From Pelagomonas calceolata (taxonomy: Eukaryota; Sar; Pelagophyceae; Pelagomonadales; Pelagomonadaceae), in the NCBI GenBank assembly GCA_918797485.1, contig CAKKNE010000001.1, forward strand, positions 868,001 to 932,000: a DNA stretch of 64,000 bases, in the 5' to 3' direction. Below the pieces are notes generated by a model, which searched no databases, was not told the origin of the DNA, and saw nothing but the letters and a program-made list of their open reading frames with translations. Both the position numbers and the translations under genes were made by a program. This document shows, in pieces, positions 47,396-54,986 of the stretch (the first letter of the stretch is position 1; each line of letters starts with the position of its first letter).

Positions 47396-49573
47396 TTACG
47401 ACGCAAGGCTCGCGGACGAGTCGGCCGCGCGCAACTGCCGGCGGACGAGGTTCGAGTACTCGGCGCAGTCCTGCAGCAGTGCGTCATGGGTGCCCGAGCC
47501 GATCACGCGGCCGCCCTGGACCAGCGCGATCAGGTCCGCGTTGACGACCGTCGACAGCCGGTGCGCGACGGATATCGACGTGCGGCCGACGCAAAGTTTA
47601 TCGATGGCGTCCTGCACGAGGGCCTCGGACTCCGCGTCCAATGCGGAAGTCGCCTCGTCGAAGAGCAGCAGCCGCGGCGCCGCCAGTAACGCGCGGGCGA
47701 TGGCGACGCGCTGCGTCTGGCCGCCGCTCAGCCGGACGCCACGCTCGCCGACTGCTGTTTCAAATCCGTCGGGGAACGCCGTCGCGAAGTCGTAGGCGTG
47801 CGCCGCCTTGGCCGCGGCCTCGACGGCCGCGTCGTCGGTGCGGAGGCCGCGCGCGCGAGAAGCATATGCAATATTGTCGCGTATGCTCCCCGAAAAGAGC
47901 GCCGGCTGCTGGGCGACGAGGGCCATCTTCGTCCTTAAAACGGTCGGTTCCACTGCTCGTATATCAACACCGTCGAAGAGAATCCTGCCAGACCCGACGT
48001 CGTAGAAGCGTTCGAGCAAATGAAGCAACGTCGTCTTCCCGCCGCCCGACGGCCCCACCAGTGCCTGTCAGTGAGTTTTATCCACAAGGTCGCGTCGATG
48101 GCGTGGGGCGCCCGAAATATGATTTCCACACAGTCCTGCGCCGCCCGCGACTTCGCCGGTATGCGCAGCGTCAGGCCGTCGAGCACGCGGAGGTCGGGCC
48201 GCGACGCGTAGGAAAAGACGACATCCTCGAAGGCGCAGCCCGCCGCGTCGCCTCGCGCGAGCCGCAGCTCCGTCGCGCGGTCCGCGTCGCTCTTGGAGGA
48301 CCAATCGTTGGGTATGGCCGGCTCGCGGTCGATCACCGCGAAGATTTCTACCGACGCGCCGACGGCCTCGACGACGGAGGCGCCCGTCTGCGCGAGGACC
48401 GACAGCGACGCGGTGATCGTGAGCAGCAGCATGACGAACGCGACGAGGTCGCCCGTCGTCATCTGGCCGCGCACCACTAACAGCCCTCCGTAGTACCAGA
48501 CGCCCAGCACCGACGCGTAGCCCAGAGCCGCCGTCGTCGTGATGAACGCCGCCTGGACTCCTGCCTGCCGCAGCCCGAGCGCCAGGCTCGAGTCCTTCGC
48601 CGGCCGCTCGGCCGCGTCGGGGTCCCCGACGGCGTGGGCGTAGCGGCCGACCTCGAAGCCCTCCGCGCCGAAGGACCGCACGACCCGCTGGTTCGCGAGG
48701 CCCTCCTGCGCGACGGCGCCCGCGCGCGCCAGCGCCGCCTGCGACTCCTTGGCGAGCCGCTTCACGACGCGCATGGCGAGGAACGTCGCGCCGATCAGGA
48801 ACGGCACCACCGCCGTCGCGAGGCAGGCCAGGCGCCACGACGTCAGGAACAGGAGCGCGAAGGACACGAGCGCGGAGATCGCCGACCGGAGCGCGAGGGA
48901 TACCGTTTCCGTGGCCGCCGCCTGGAGCTTCTGCGTGTCGGACGCGAGGCGGCTCAGGAGATCGCCCGTCTCCCGGGCGTCGAACCAGGCCGTCTCCTGC
49001 GCGAGCATCCGCCCAAACAGCAGGACGCGCAGCCGCGCGACGACCTTCGCGCCTGTGCGCAAATCAACCAGTTAGTCGAGCGCGCGTGTCCTTTCTCGAC
49101 GAGAACGCGGCCGGGCTGGCTCCATCGAGCGGAGAGGCACCGACACCTCCATGCCGTCGAGCAGGTGTCGCGTCGATGGCGTGGAGGCCATGATCTATGC
49201 ACAGCTTCGCGCCCGCCGAGTTAAACACGTAGGCGCGAACCGCCGTGAAGAACAGCGACACGCCGACCACCAGCGCGAGCTCGGCGCAGGCCGCCGAGTA
49301 GCGCCGGAGCCGCGCGTCGCGCGACCCGCTCGTGTCCGAAGTGGCATCGACCATGCGCCCGAAGAGGAGGGGCATGACTGCCTGGCCGAGCACCGCGAGC
49401 ACGAGGCAGAGCGTCGCCGCAGCCATCGCGGGCCACTCGGGCCGAGACTGCCGCAGGATGCGGCGCACGCCCGCGGCGCGCTTCGTTTGTGTTGTTTCGC
49501 TCGGGGGTTCGAGGAGTGGTGCCGCGAGGTCTCCACTGGTCCCGTGCAGGGGGGAAGGTGTGGCGCCCGGCAT
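47396..49573 (-). CDS. ABCB: ABCB-type half transporter interrupted by two introners
   Basis: Exons 49573-49201, 49052-48130 and 48064-47396 join in frame to 654 residues. An N-terminal membrane domain with about six helices (MAAATLCLVLAVLGQAVMPL... ALLFLTSWRLACLATAVVPF... TGDLVAFVMLLLTITASLSV) is followed by one NBD: Walker A GPSGGGKTTL, Q-loop VAQQPALFSG, signature LSGGQTQRV, Walker B LLLFDEATSALD and H-loop AHRLST. This is the TAP/ABCB10 half-transporter class, working as a dimer to export peptides or other substrates, possibly from an organelle. The first introner lies between membrane helices; the second sits one residue before the Walker A strand (IPAKSRAAQDC-ALVGPSG). All three exon junctions were checked by codon arithmetic. 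Confidence 0.9.
48065..48133 (-). mobile_element. Introner element before Walker A of the ABCB gene (69 bp)
   Basis: In gene orientation it starts CTGTGTGGAAATCATATTTC and ends AACTCACTGACAG. The far terminal repeat has lost about 12 bases (TTGATTTCCAC) but an ACAG acceptor survives. The shared core CACGCCATCGACGCGA is present. The flanking octamers ACCAGTGC / TCCTGCGC match 5 of 8. It is inserted in the opposite orientation to the ABCA copies. Confidence 0.82.
49053..49204 (-). mobile_element. Introner element in ABCB with perfect 8-bp target duplication (152 bp)
   Basis: A perfect 8-bp duplication CTTCGCGC flanks the element (49045-49052 and 49205-49212). The ends are CTGTGCGCAAATCAACC and GATCTATGCACAG. 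In gene orientation the donor is GC (CTGT|GCATAG) rather than GT, which is the only choice that keeps frame (AGAK-LC-AKVVARL). Acceptor GCGCACAG. It is a relatively recent insertion. Confidence 0.9.
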
Positions 49574-49748
49574 TGTTGCGCTGCAGTCTGCTGCAGCACT
49601 GCTGGCAAAGTGCTATAACTTAGTTTGGTGTGGACGTGTTCGACGGACAGGTTCTGCACTGCAGCACTGGTGACAAAATGCCGATACGTGACGGGTGCCA
49701 GCCCTATGGCCCTATGCTCGGCTCCGAGCGCACACGCCCGCATAATCG

Positions 49749-49770
49749 CCTAGATGAGAGACACTAGACT
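49749..49770 (+). promoter_or_regulatory. Degenerate copy of the promoter-like motif
   Basis: CCTAGATGA then GAGACACTAGACTC retains the GACACTAG core. It is about 180 bp upstream of the ABCB start and upstream of the PTP-repeat gene, within a 319-bp gap that otherwise shows nothing recognised. Confidence 0.35.
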
Positions 49771-49892
49771 CGACCAAAAACCGTCGTTAACCGATCTATC
49801 CTTCGTGCACGCCGAACCGAAGATTCTTGACGGCGTTGAGGCCTCCCCAAAGCTGAGACGCATTGCTTGCCTGGTGTTTGCTGGCTTGGTAA

Positions 49893-51515
49893 GGGCAGGC
49901 GAGGTATTACGACCGCCGACCGATAGCCGAAGGTAGGCCCACGCCGTCGCGTTCATAATCTACTCACGAAGCCACACGCGCGAAATTTCCGCCCCGCGAT
50001 CGCTCGATGGCGCTCGAAAAGAGCGGGGAAAGGCATGGTGGATTTTGCGCACAGGCCGGCGCCCTCCGCGGTGCCGACGGGCCTGCCGACGCCGCAGCCG
50101 ACGCCCGGACCGACGCCCCAGCCTACGCCTGGGCCATCGCCGGAGCCGACGGTTGCGCCGACCTCCAGTGAGCCGACGCCGGAGCCGACGCCGTCGCCGA
50201 CGCCTGGGCCTTCTCCGGAGCCCACGATCGCGCCGACTTCCAGTGAGCCGACGCCCGAGCCCACGCCGTCGCCGACGCCTGGGCCTTCTCCGGAGCCCAC
50301 GATCGCGCCGACCTCCTCGGAGCCGACGCCGATGCCGACGCCGTCGCCTACGCCCGCGCCATCGCCCGGACCGACGCCCCAGCCTACGCCTGGGCCATCG
50401 CCCGGACCGACGCCAGTGCCAGTGCGTGAATCCAACCGCCGCCGACTCGCCGCGCCTTCTCACGAAGCATAACGCCATCGACGCGACGCGAGCTCGACGA
50501 CGTGGCGTTGCGGTCTGGTACCGCTCGCTGCGGTCTGGTACCGCTCGCTGCGGTCTGGAACCGCTCGCACCGGCCAGCACGGCGGCGTTCTCGCCGCGAG
50601 GGGACTTGGTGCAGAATTCTCGGGCGCCCGGTCGACTCACCGATTGATCCGCGCACAGGCCGCAGCCGACGCCGCAGCCGACGCCTGGTCCGACGCCGGA
50701 GCCCTCGCCGGGCCCGACGCCCGCGCCGACGTACGTGCCAGTGCATAAATCACACCGCCGCGAATCTTCGACTCACCGATTGATCTACGCACAGGCCTCT
50801 GCCGACGCCTGGTCCGACTCCGGAGCCCTCGCCGGGGCCCACGCCGATGCCTACGCCGCAGCCCAGTCCTGGGCCGACGCCGCAGCCCTCGCCGGGCCCG
50901 ACGCCGGCTCCGACGCCGGCTCCGACGCCGCTGCCGACGCCGGGTCCTACGCCTGGGCCATCGCCGGGCCCCACGCCGATGCCCACGCCGCAGCCCAGTC
51001 CTGGGCCGACGCCGCAGCCCTCGCCGGGCCCGACGCCGGCTCCGACGCCGGCTCCGACGCCGCTGCCGACGCCGGGCCCTACGCCTGGGCCATCGCCGGG
51101 CCCCACGCCGATGCCGACGCCGCAGCCCAGTCCTGGGCCGACGCCGCAGCCCTCGCCGGGCCCGACGCCGGCTCCGACGCCGGCTCCGACGCCGGCTCCG
51201 ACGCCGATGCCGTGGGGCGTTCCGATGCCATCGCATCCGTCCGCGCGACGCTGTTCCAGACGGCGCATATATGTGCGCCGGCGCGACGGACGTGAAGGCA
51301 ATGGGATGTCCACGCAGGCCGGGGCGTTCCGATGCCATCGCATCCGTCCGCGCGACGCTGTTCCAGACGGCGCATGTATGTGCGCCGGCGCGACGGACGT
51401 GAAGGCAGTGGGACACAAGACCCTCCACCTTACTCGGAGGACCAAGACCAGCCTGGACTGCACAAAGTTAGGGCGAAACGCAAGACCGGCCGCACCGACG
51501 GCGGGCCTCTCCTAG
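49893..51515 (+). CDS. PTP-repeat (Pro-Thr-rich) protein with three introners, 5' end uncertain
   Basis: The exons are 49893(open frame start)-49948, 50055-50423, 50659-50742 and 50795-51515. Joined, they encode an uninterrupted low-complexity protein of [17 protein letters not shown] repeats (for example [14 protein letters not shown] and PVPV|PQPTPQP across junctions), typical of stramenopile wall or adhesin linkers. All three introns use GC donors and GCACAG acceptors and are introner copies. No ATG lies in frame after the TAA at 49890, so a further 5' exon is needed. The 3' part runs into a 107-bp tandem duplication and non-repetitive basic sequence; if that duplication hides another intron, the stop would move to 51577. 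The structure is firm only for the middle exons. Confidence 0.6.
49945..50054 (+). mobile_element. Introner element 1 of the PTP-repeat gene (110 bp)
   Basis: Flanked by GCCCACGC / GCCGGCGC (6 of 8). The donor is CGTC|GCGTTC and the acceptor GATTTTGCGCACAG. The join gives GRPTPS-PAPS in the PTP frame. It contains CTCACGAAGCC, also found in the next copy. Confidence 0.7.
50420..50658 (+). mobile_element. Introner element 2 of the PTP-repeat gene (239 bp)
   Basis: The longest copy. It begins CAGTGCGTGAATCCAACC and ends GATTGATCCGCGCACAG, with donor CAGT|GCGTGA. Internally, GCGGTCTGG(T/A)ACCGCTCGCT-type units are repeated three times (about 50508-50570), and the core ACGCCATCGACGCGACG is present. 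Flanks GCCAGTGC / GCCGCAGC match 5 of 8. Confidence 0.8.
50739..50794 (+). mobile_element. Introner element 3 of the PTP-repeat gene (56 bp)
   Basis: A shrunken copy of its neighbour: CAGTGCATAAATCACACCGC at the start and CTCACCGATTGATCTACGCACAG at the end, the core deleted. Donor CAGT|GCATAA gives a 52-nt intron. Flanking octamers match 4 of 8. Confidence 0.75.
51214..51413 (+). repeat. Tandem duplication (about 93 bp, period 107)
   Basis: Two nearly identical copies (51214-51306 and 51321-51413) begin GGGGCGTTCCGATGCCATCG. Each contains the inverted-repeat segment GGCGCATATATGTGCGCC (second copy: GGCGCATGTATGTGCGCC). The first copy ends GTCCACGCAG|GCC, resembling an introner acceptor. Confidence 0.8.
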
Positions 51516-51634
51516 AAGCCCGATGCGCACCGTCGGACGCCGAAGAAGACCCCAAGAGGCCGGGTGAAGAAGAGTAGCCTGGGAAAGAGGCCGCCCCCTG
51601 CGTGAGTAAAGACTCCCCAAAAAAACTTCAGCAT

Positions 51635-52006
51635 CTAGTGTCCGGACTCCTTACCCAGGAGTCGCCGGACCCGTCCGTCCGCGAGCGATCCTGCGGCGAA
51701 TGCGGCGGCCGACGCGGCGAGCGTGTTCCGCGCGGGCGAGTCGAGCACGCGGAGGAGCGCGTGGGCGACGCACGCCGCGGCGGCCGCGCCGAGCAGCGCC
51801 AGGACGACGAGCGGCGGCGGCGCGGCCGCGAGCGCGGCGGGCCGGGCGCGCACGGGCCGCGCCGGCGCCGCCGCCGGCGCGGGGACGCGCGCAGCGGCGG
51901 GCGCGGCCGCGGGCGGCGGGGCGCCGCCGATCGCCGCGATCGCCTGCACCTCCGCCGGCGCGAGGCCGCCGCCGATGGGCGCCATCGTCGCGTCCGCTCG
52001 GATCAT
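51635..52006 (-). CDS. Small Ala/Pro-rich protein with one membrane helix
   Basis: A 123-residue frame starting MIRADATMAPIGGGLAPAEV, with an Ala/Pro-rich middle, one strong hydrophobic helix (PPLVVLALLGAAAAACVAHAL) and a short polar tail. There is no recognised family. Support is limited to the frame and to motif copy 10 about 290 bp upstream; GC-rich shadow frames of this length are common here. No other feature is recognised between 52007 and 52370. Confidence 0.35.
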   Translation of the reverse strand: MIRADATMAPIGGGLAPAEVQAIAAIGGAPPPAAAPAAARVPAPAAAPARPVRARPAALAAAPPPLVVLALLGAAAAACVAHALLRVLDSPARNTLAASAAAFAAGSLADGRVRRLLGKESGH

Positions 52007-52295
52007 CTTCGCTCGTGGTCACGTTTAGCGTGCTTGCAGCGGTCACGACTGATCGATGCTTCGATGGCGCGTGGAGCAGATGAGTGCTATGTATTTGTGC
52101 TGGGTGAACAACTGGTACTGAATGCGCAAGTTGTGGAGCAGCTGAGTGCTATGTACTGCTGATACTGCTACTGATCGCGCGTCGCGCTGTGATTGCGATG
52201 GAAGGCTGCAGTAGATTTGCGCACTTTTCACATATAACTCGCACTGTCACGCAAAGACGCACGACGGCCGGGCCGCGATTAATTTTTGGCAGCTT

Positions 52296-52320
52296 GCCTA
52301 GCGCCTGTAAGACACTAGCC
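52296..52320 (+). promoter_or_regulatory. Shared 28-bp promoter-like motif, copy 10
   Basis: GCCTAGCGCCT then GTAAGACACTAGCCCC, between the 5' end of the small minus-strand gene at 52006 and the 3' end of the ERGIC fragment. Confidence 0.65.
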
Positions 52321-52370
52321 CCAGTATTTAGGTGTCTGATGGAACCGTGGACCTATCCGGAGCGCGCCCC

Positions 52371-52759
52371 TCAGAGCTGCTTCCCCGCCTTGAGGACCTT
52401 GTGCGCGACGGCGTCAACGAGTCCGACGGTCGTGAACGTTCCCCCGACGATCGCGCAGATGCTCGTCACGAAGTCGTACCAGCGCTTGCCTGTCGTGCGC
52501 ACGGCGACGGCCATGGGGCTCAGGTCGTAGGAGAACTTCGCCTCGGGCACGTCGAGCTCGTGGTAGGCCATGGTCTGCGTCTGGACGAGCGTCTGGTAGC
52601 CGACGGCCGTCGACGCGTCCGCGCCTGCGTGAAAATCAAAATTTTACGTGGCGTTCACGCCATCGATGCGGCGCTTGCTCGACACACGGATTGACTTCCA
52701 CACAGGTCCGCGCTCAAGGACGAGAGGAAGGAGCCGACATCAAAATGCGTGCTGACGAC
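52371..52759 (-). pseudogene. 3' fragment of an ERGIC/ERV41-46 family gene, carrying an introner
   Basis: Exons 52759-52702 and 52624-52371 join in frame to VVSTHFDVGSFLSSLSAD...AVGYQTLVQTQTMAYHELDV and FSYDLSPMAVAVR...SICAIVGGTFTTVGLVDAVA. This is clearly the C-terminal end of ERGIC/ERV proteins (FxYDLSPMxV..., CAIxGGxFTVxGLxD), cargo receptors of ER-Golgi vesicles that are normally 290-390 residues. Only about 103 residues are present, and an acceptor-like CTTAG precedes 52759. The next upstream gene ends at 52975, leaving about 215 bp in which no further ERGIC exon was found. I read this as a 5'-truncated copy; a very divergent 5' exon is the alternative. Confidence 0.7.
52625..52705 (-). 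mobile_element. Introner element in the ERGIC fragment with perfect target duplication (81 bp)
   Basis: GTCCGCGC is perfectly duplicated at 52617-52624 and 52706-52713. The ends are CTGTGTGGAAGTCAATCC (gene orientation start) and TTTTGATTTTCACGCAG. Donor GTGGAA four bases in. The frame is kept with four added codons (SAD-LCAD-AST). The core ATCGATGGCGTGAACGCC is shared. Confidence 0.9.
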
Positions 52760-52904
52760 CTAAGTTTCACCGCCGCCGGTTCAATCGTTTCACCGACGTG
52801 ATACAGGCTAAAGTCAGCGCACGTCGACGACTGAACTCAGGCCTCTCCCTGTCCGGTGCCGTTGCCTCCGCGGGCCGTCTGGGCAAAGCCGACGATTGTG
52901 GGAA

Positions 52905-52932
52905 GCTAGAGGTCTGTAAGACACTAGCAAGC
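52905..52932 (+). promoter_or_regulatory. Shared 28-bp promoter-like motif, copy 11
   Basis: GCTAGAGGTCT then GTAAGACACTAGCAAGC, 145 bp upstream of the ERGIC fragment and just past the 3' end of the Deg protease gene. Its presence means the truncated gene may still be transcribed. Confidence 0.73.
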
Positions 52933-52974
52933 CCTTATACTTACGATCCTTAAGGTTAAACAACAACAGGCCTC

Positions 52975-54561
52975 TCACCGCCGCCGGCGCTTCTTCGACC
53001 GCCGCCGCCGCGCCGCGGGCGGCGGCGGCGGCTCCGGGCCCCAGTACGCGTCGGCTATGTCGCGCGAGCAGAGGTCCGGGATCGAGTACCGGTCCAAAAG
53101 CTCCAGGTCCGTCGCGTCGACCTCGTCGATGTCCAAAATGACGCGCACCTCGTCCGACGCGCCCGGGTCGCGGAAGCGCAGATCATAAAACGCGTCGCCG
53201 CGCTCGCGCGCGTCGCGCAGCACCTCGGCCGCGTGCGCGAGGCTTTCTACATCAATACCGCAGGCCTTCGTCAGCCGCGGGAGCCGGTGCGACAGCTCCG
53301 AGTAGCCGTAGTTCGCGTCCGAGGTCAGCGTCGAGGTCCAGACCACGATTTCATGCGTAGCGGCGCCGTACTTCGCGGCGACGTCGGCCGGGTCCTCGTA
53401 GGCCTCCTCGTCGTCGAAGGCGTCCCAGAGCGGGGCAGACAACGGCTGCAGCACGAGACCGCCCAGGATGACGTAGGACGGACTCTGGTCCCACTCCGCA
53501 ACCGTCGGAACGGGCCGCTCCGGCGGCTTCAGGGTGACCTTCTCTATTCTTAACGCGCCGGCGCGCACGAAGCCGACGTCGATCTCGTCGCCCACTCTTC
53601 TAGAAGTGATAAGGTGCGCGACGTGGACGCGCTCCGCGCCCCGTAGTTGTATAGTACCGTCGTCGGCGACGGGCGCGCCGGCCACGGAACTCACGACGTC
53701 GCCGGGCTCCAGAACCCCTGCCGTCGAGCCGCTCACTTTTGTAATGAGGATGCCCTCCGCGCCCCGCAGCCCCAGCGACCGTCTCAGTGCTTTATTCTGC
53801 GCCGTCTGCCAGCTGATGCCCAGCGCGCAGAGGCCCGGGCACCGCTCATTAAGTTCCGCCTCGCGCAGAAACGCCTCGACGACCGACGCCGGGACGAGGT
53901 AGCCGATGTTGTCCGCCGAGCCGGCGTAGGAGCTGAAGGCCACGCCCGCGACGTGGCCGCGCTCATCTAAAGCAGGACCGCCGCTCGTGCCGCTGTTCAC
54001 GCCGGCGTCGATCTGGACGACCAGCAAGCGCTCGCCGCGGCCCTCGCCCCCGTACGCCATCGCGTCCAGGCGAGAAACGACACCGCGGGTGACGCAGATG
54101 TTGTCGCCGCCCAGAGGGTAGCCGACGACGGCCACCGCGGAGTAGAGCTCCGGCAGCGACTGCGCAAAATTTAGTACTGGAGGCGACATCGCGTCGTCAA
54201 TCACTTCGAGTAAAGCCAGATCGCGCTCCGCCGACGCGAAGGCCACCCTACATTTCAACTTGCGCGCCGACCCGTGGGGCCGTACCCGCACGTCCCTGGC
54301 GTGCTTGATCACGTGTTCGTTGGTGACGACTTGGGTAGGGGAAACCCAGAAGCCGCTCCCCGTAACGTCTTCCTCGGCGTACAACGCCCAGGGCTGGCCA
54401 TAATCTGGCGCCGCCGTCGTGCTGAAGACGCAGACCACTGATTCGAGGCCTCGTCGCACGCCCTCGGCCTCATTTGTTGATGCTCGTAGGTGCGTCGGGT
54501 GTCTTGCTATTCTTGATGGCTGCCAGGCTCTTGTTGTTAGTAGTATGATAAGCAATCGCAT
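52975..54561 (-). CDS. DEG: Deg/HtrA-family serine protease
   Basis: A 528-residue protein from the ATG at 54561. The N-terminus MRLLIILLTTRAWQPSRIAR looks like a signal, possibly plastid-directing. The trypsin-like domain has the full triad: His in TNEHVIKH, Asp in ERDLALLEV and Ser in NSGTSGGPA. It is followed by PDZ-type domains (GILITKVSGSTAGVLEPGDV) and an extended C-terminal region as in plant DEG proteins with a degenerate second PDZ. The C-terminus is strongly basic (RRRRSKKRRRR) and could act as a nuclear or nucleolar signal, so location is ambiguous. These ATP-independent proteases degrade damaged proteins. Confidence 0.9.
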   Translation of the reverse strand: MRLLIILLTTRAWQPSRIARHPTHLRASTNEAEGVRRGLESVVCVFSTTAAPDYGQPWALYAEEDVTGSGFWVSPTQVVTNEHVIKHARDVRVRPHGSARKLKCRVAFASAERDLALLEVIDDAMSPPVLNFAQSLPELYSAVAVVGYPLGGDNICVTRGVVSRLDAMAYGGEGRGERLLVVQIDAGVNSGTSGGPALDERGHVAGVAFSSYAGSADNIGYLVPASVVEAFLREAELNERCPGLCALGISWQTAQNKALRRSLGLRGAEGILITKVSGSTAGVLEPGDVVSSVAGAPVADDGTIQLRGAERVHVAHLITSRRVGDEIDVGFVRAGALRIEKVTLKPPERPVPTVAEWDQSPSYVILGGLVLQPLSAPLWDAFDDEEAYEDPADVAAKYGAATHEIVVWTSTLTSDANYGYSELSHRLPRLTKACGIDVESLAHAAEVLRDARERGDAFYDLRFRDPGASDEVRVILDIDEVDATDLELLDRYSIPDLCSRDIADAYWGPEPPPPPAARRRRSKKRRRR

Positions 54562-54746
54562 GGCTACGGCTCTGCTCCGGCGACCACTTGTAGTTGATGC
54601 CGGGGCTCTGATTCCGCTCACAGCTGTCTGATGCCTCGCACGGCTGCGGGAGGCGTCGAAGGCTGCAAGAGGGCTACGATGGCTCGCTGCTTTGGTCAGC
54701 TACCACTCTAGAGTCGAGCTACGGCCACACAAGCCTGTTTTGCTGC

Positions 54747-54773
54747 CATGCTAGTGTGTTACAGGCCGCTAGC
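54747..54773 (-). promoter_or_regulatory. Shared 28-bp promoter-like motif, copy 12
   Basis: On the minus strand: GCTAGCGGCCT then GTAACACACTAGCATGG. It is midway in the 425-bp divergent gap between Deg (186 bp) and the RS-domain gene (214 bp). Nothing else is recognised in this gap. Confidence 0.7.
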
Positions 54774-54986
54774 TCACGCGGGATTGGTTCGTTTTTGACA
54801 GCGAGTGCGCGCATAGCTGCCGGGAGTGCTTCCTCAGCAGTGAGCCTACGAGCATCCCAAGGGACGCTGACACAAGAAATTGCAGCTCTCTGGGCTGTGT
54901 CAGCCATTATAAGGCATCCCTGGTGTCGCGTCGACGCGCGCGTCGCGCGCTGAAGAGTACACGTACCGGAGAAGTGTGCAAACACA

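Noticed and set aside
50045-51215. A CRISPR-like or satellite array
   Set aside because: The regular repeats are codons of a PTP-type low-complexity protein, without unique spacers.
50637-51428. Minus-strand frames rich in Arg or Gly-Val opposite the PTP repeats
   Set aside because: They are complements of the PTP repeat; the plus-strand frame alone is kept through three splice junctions.
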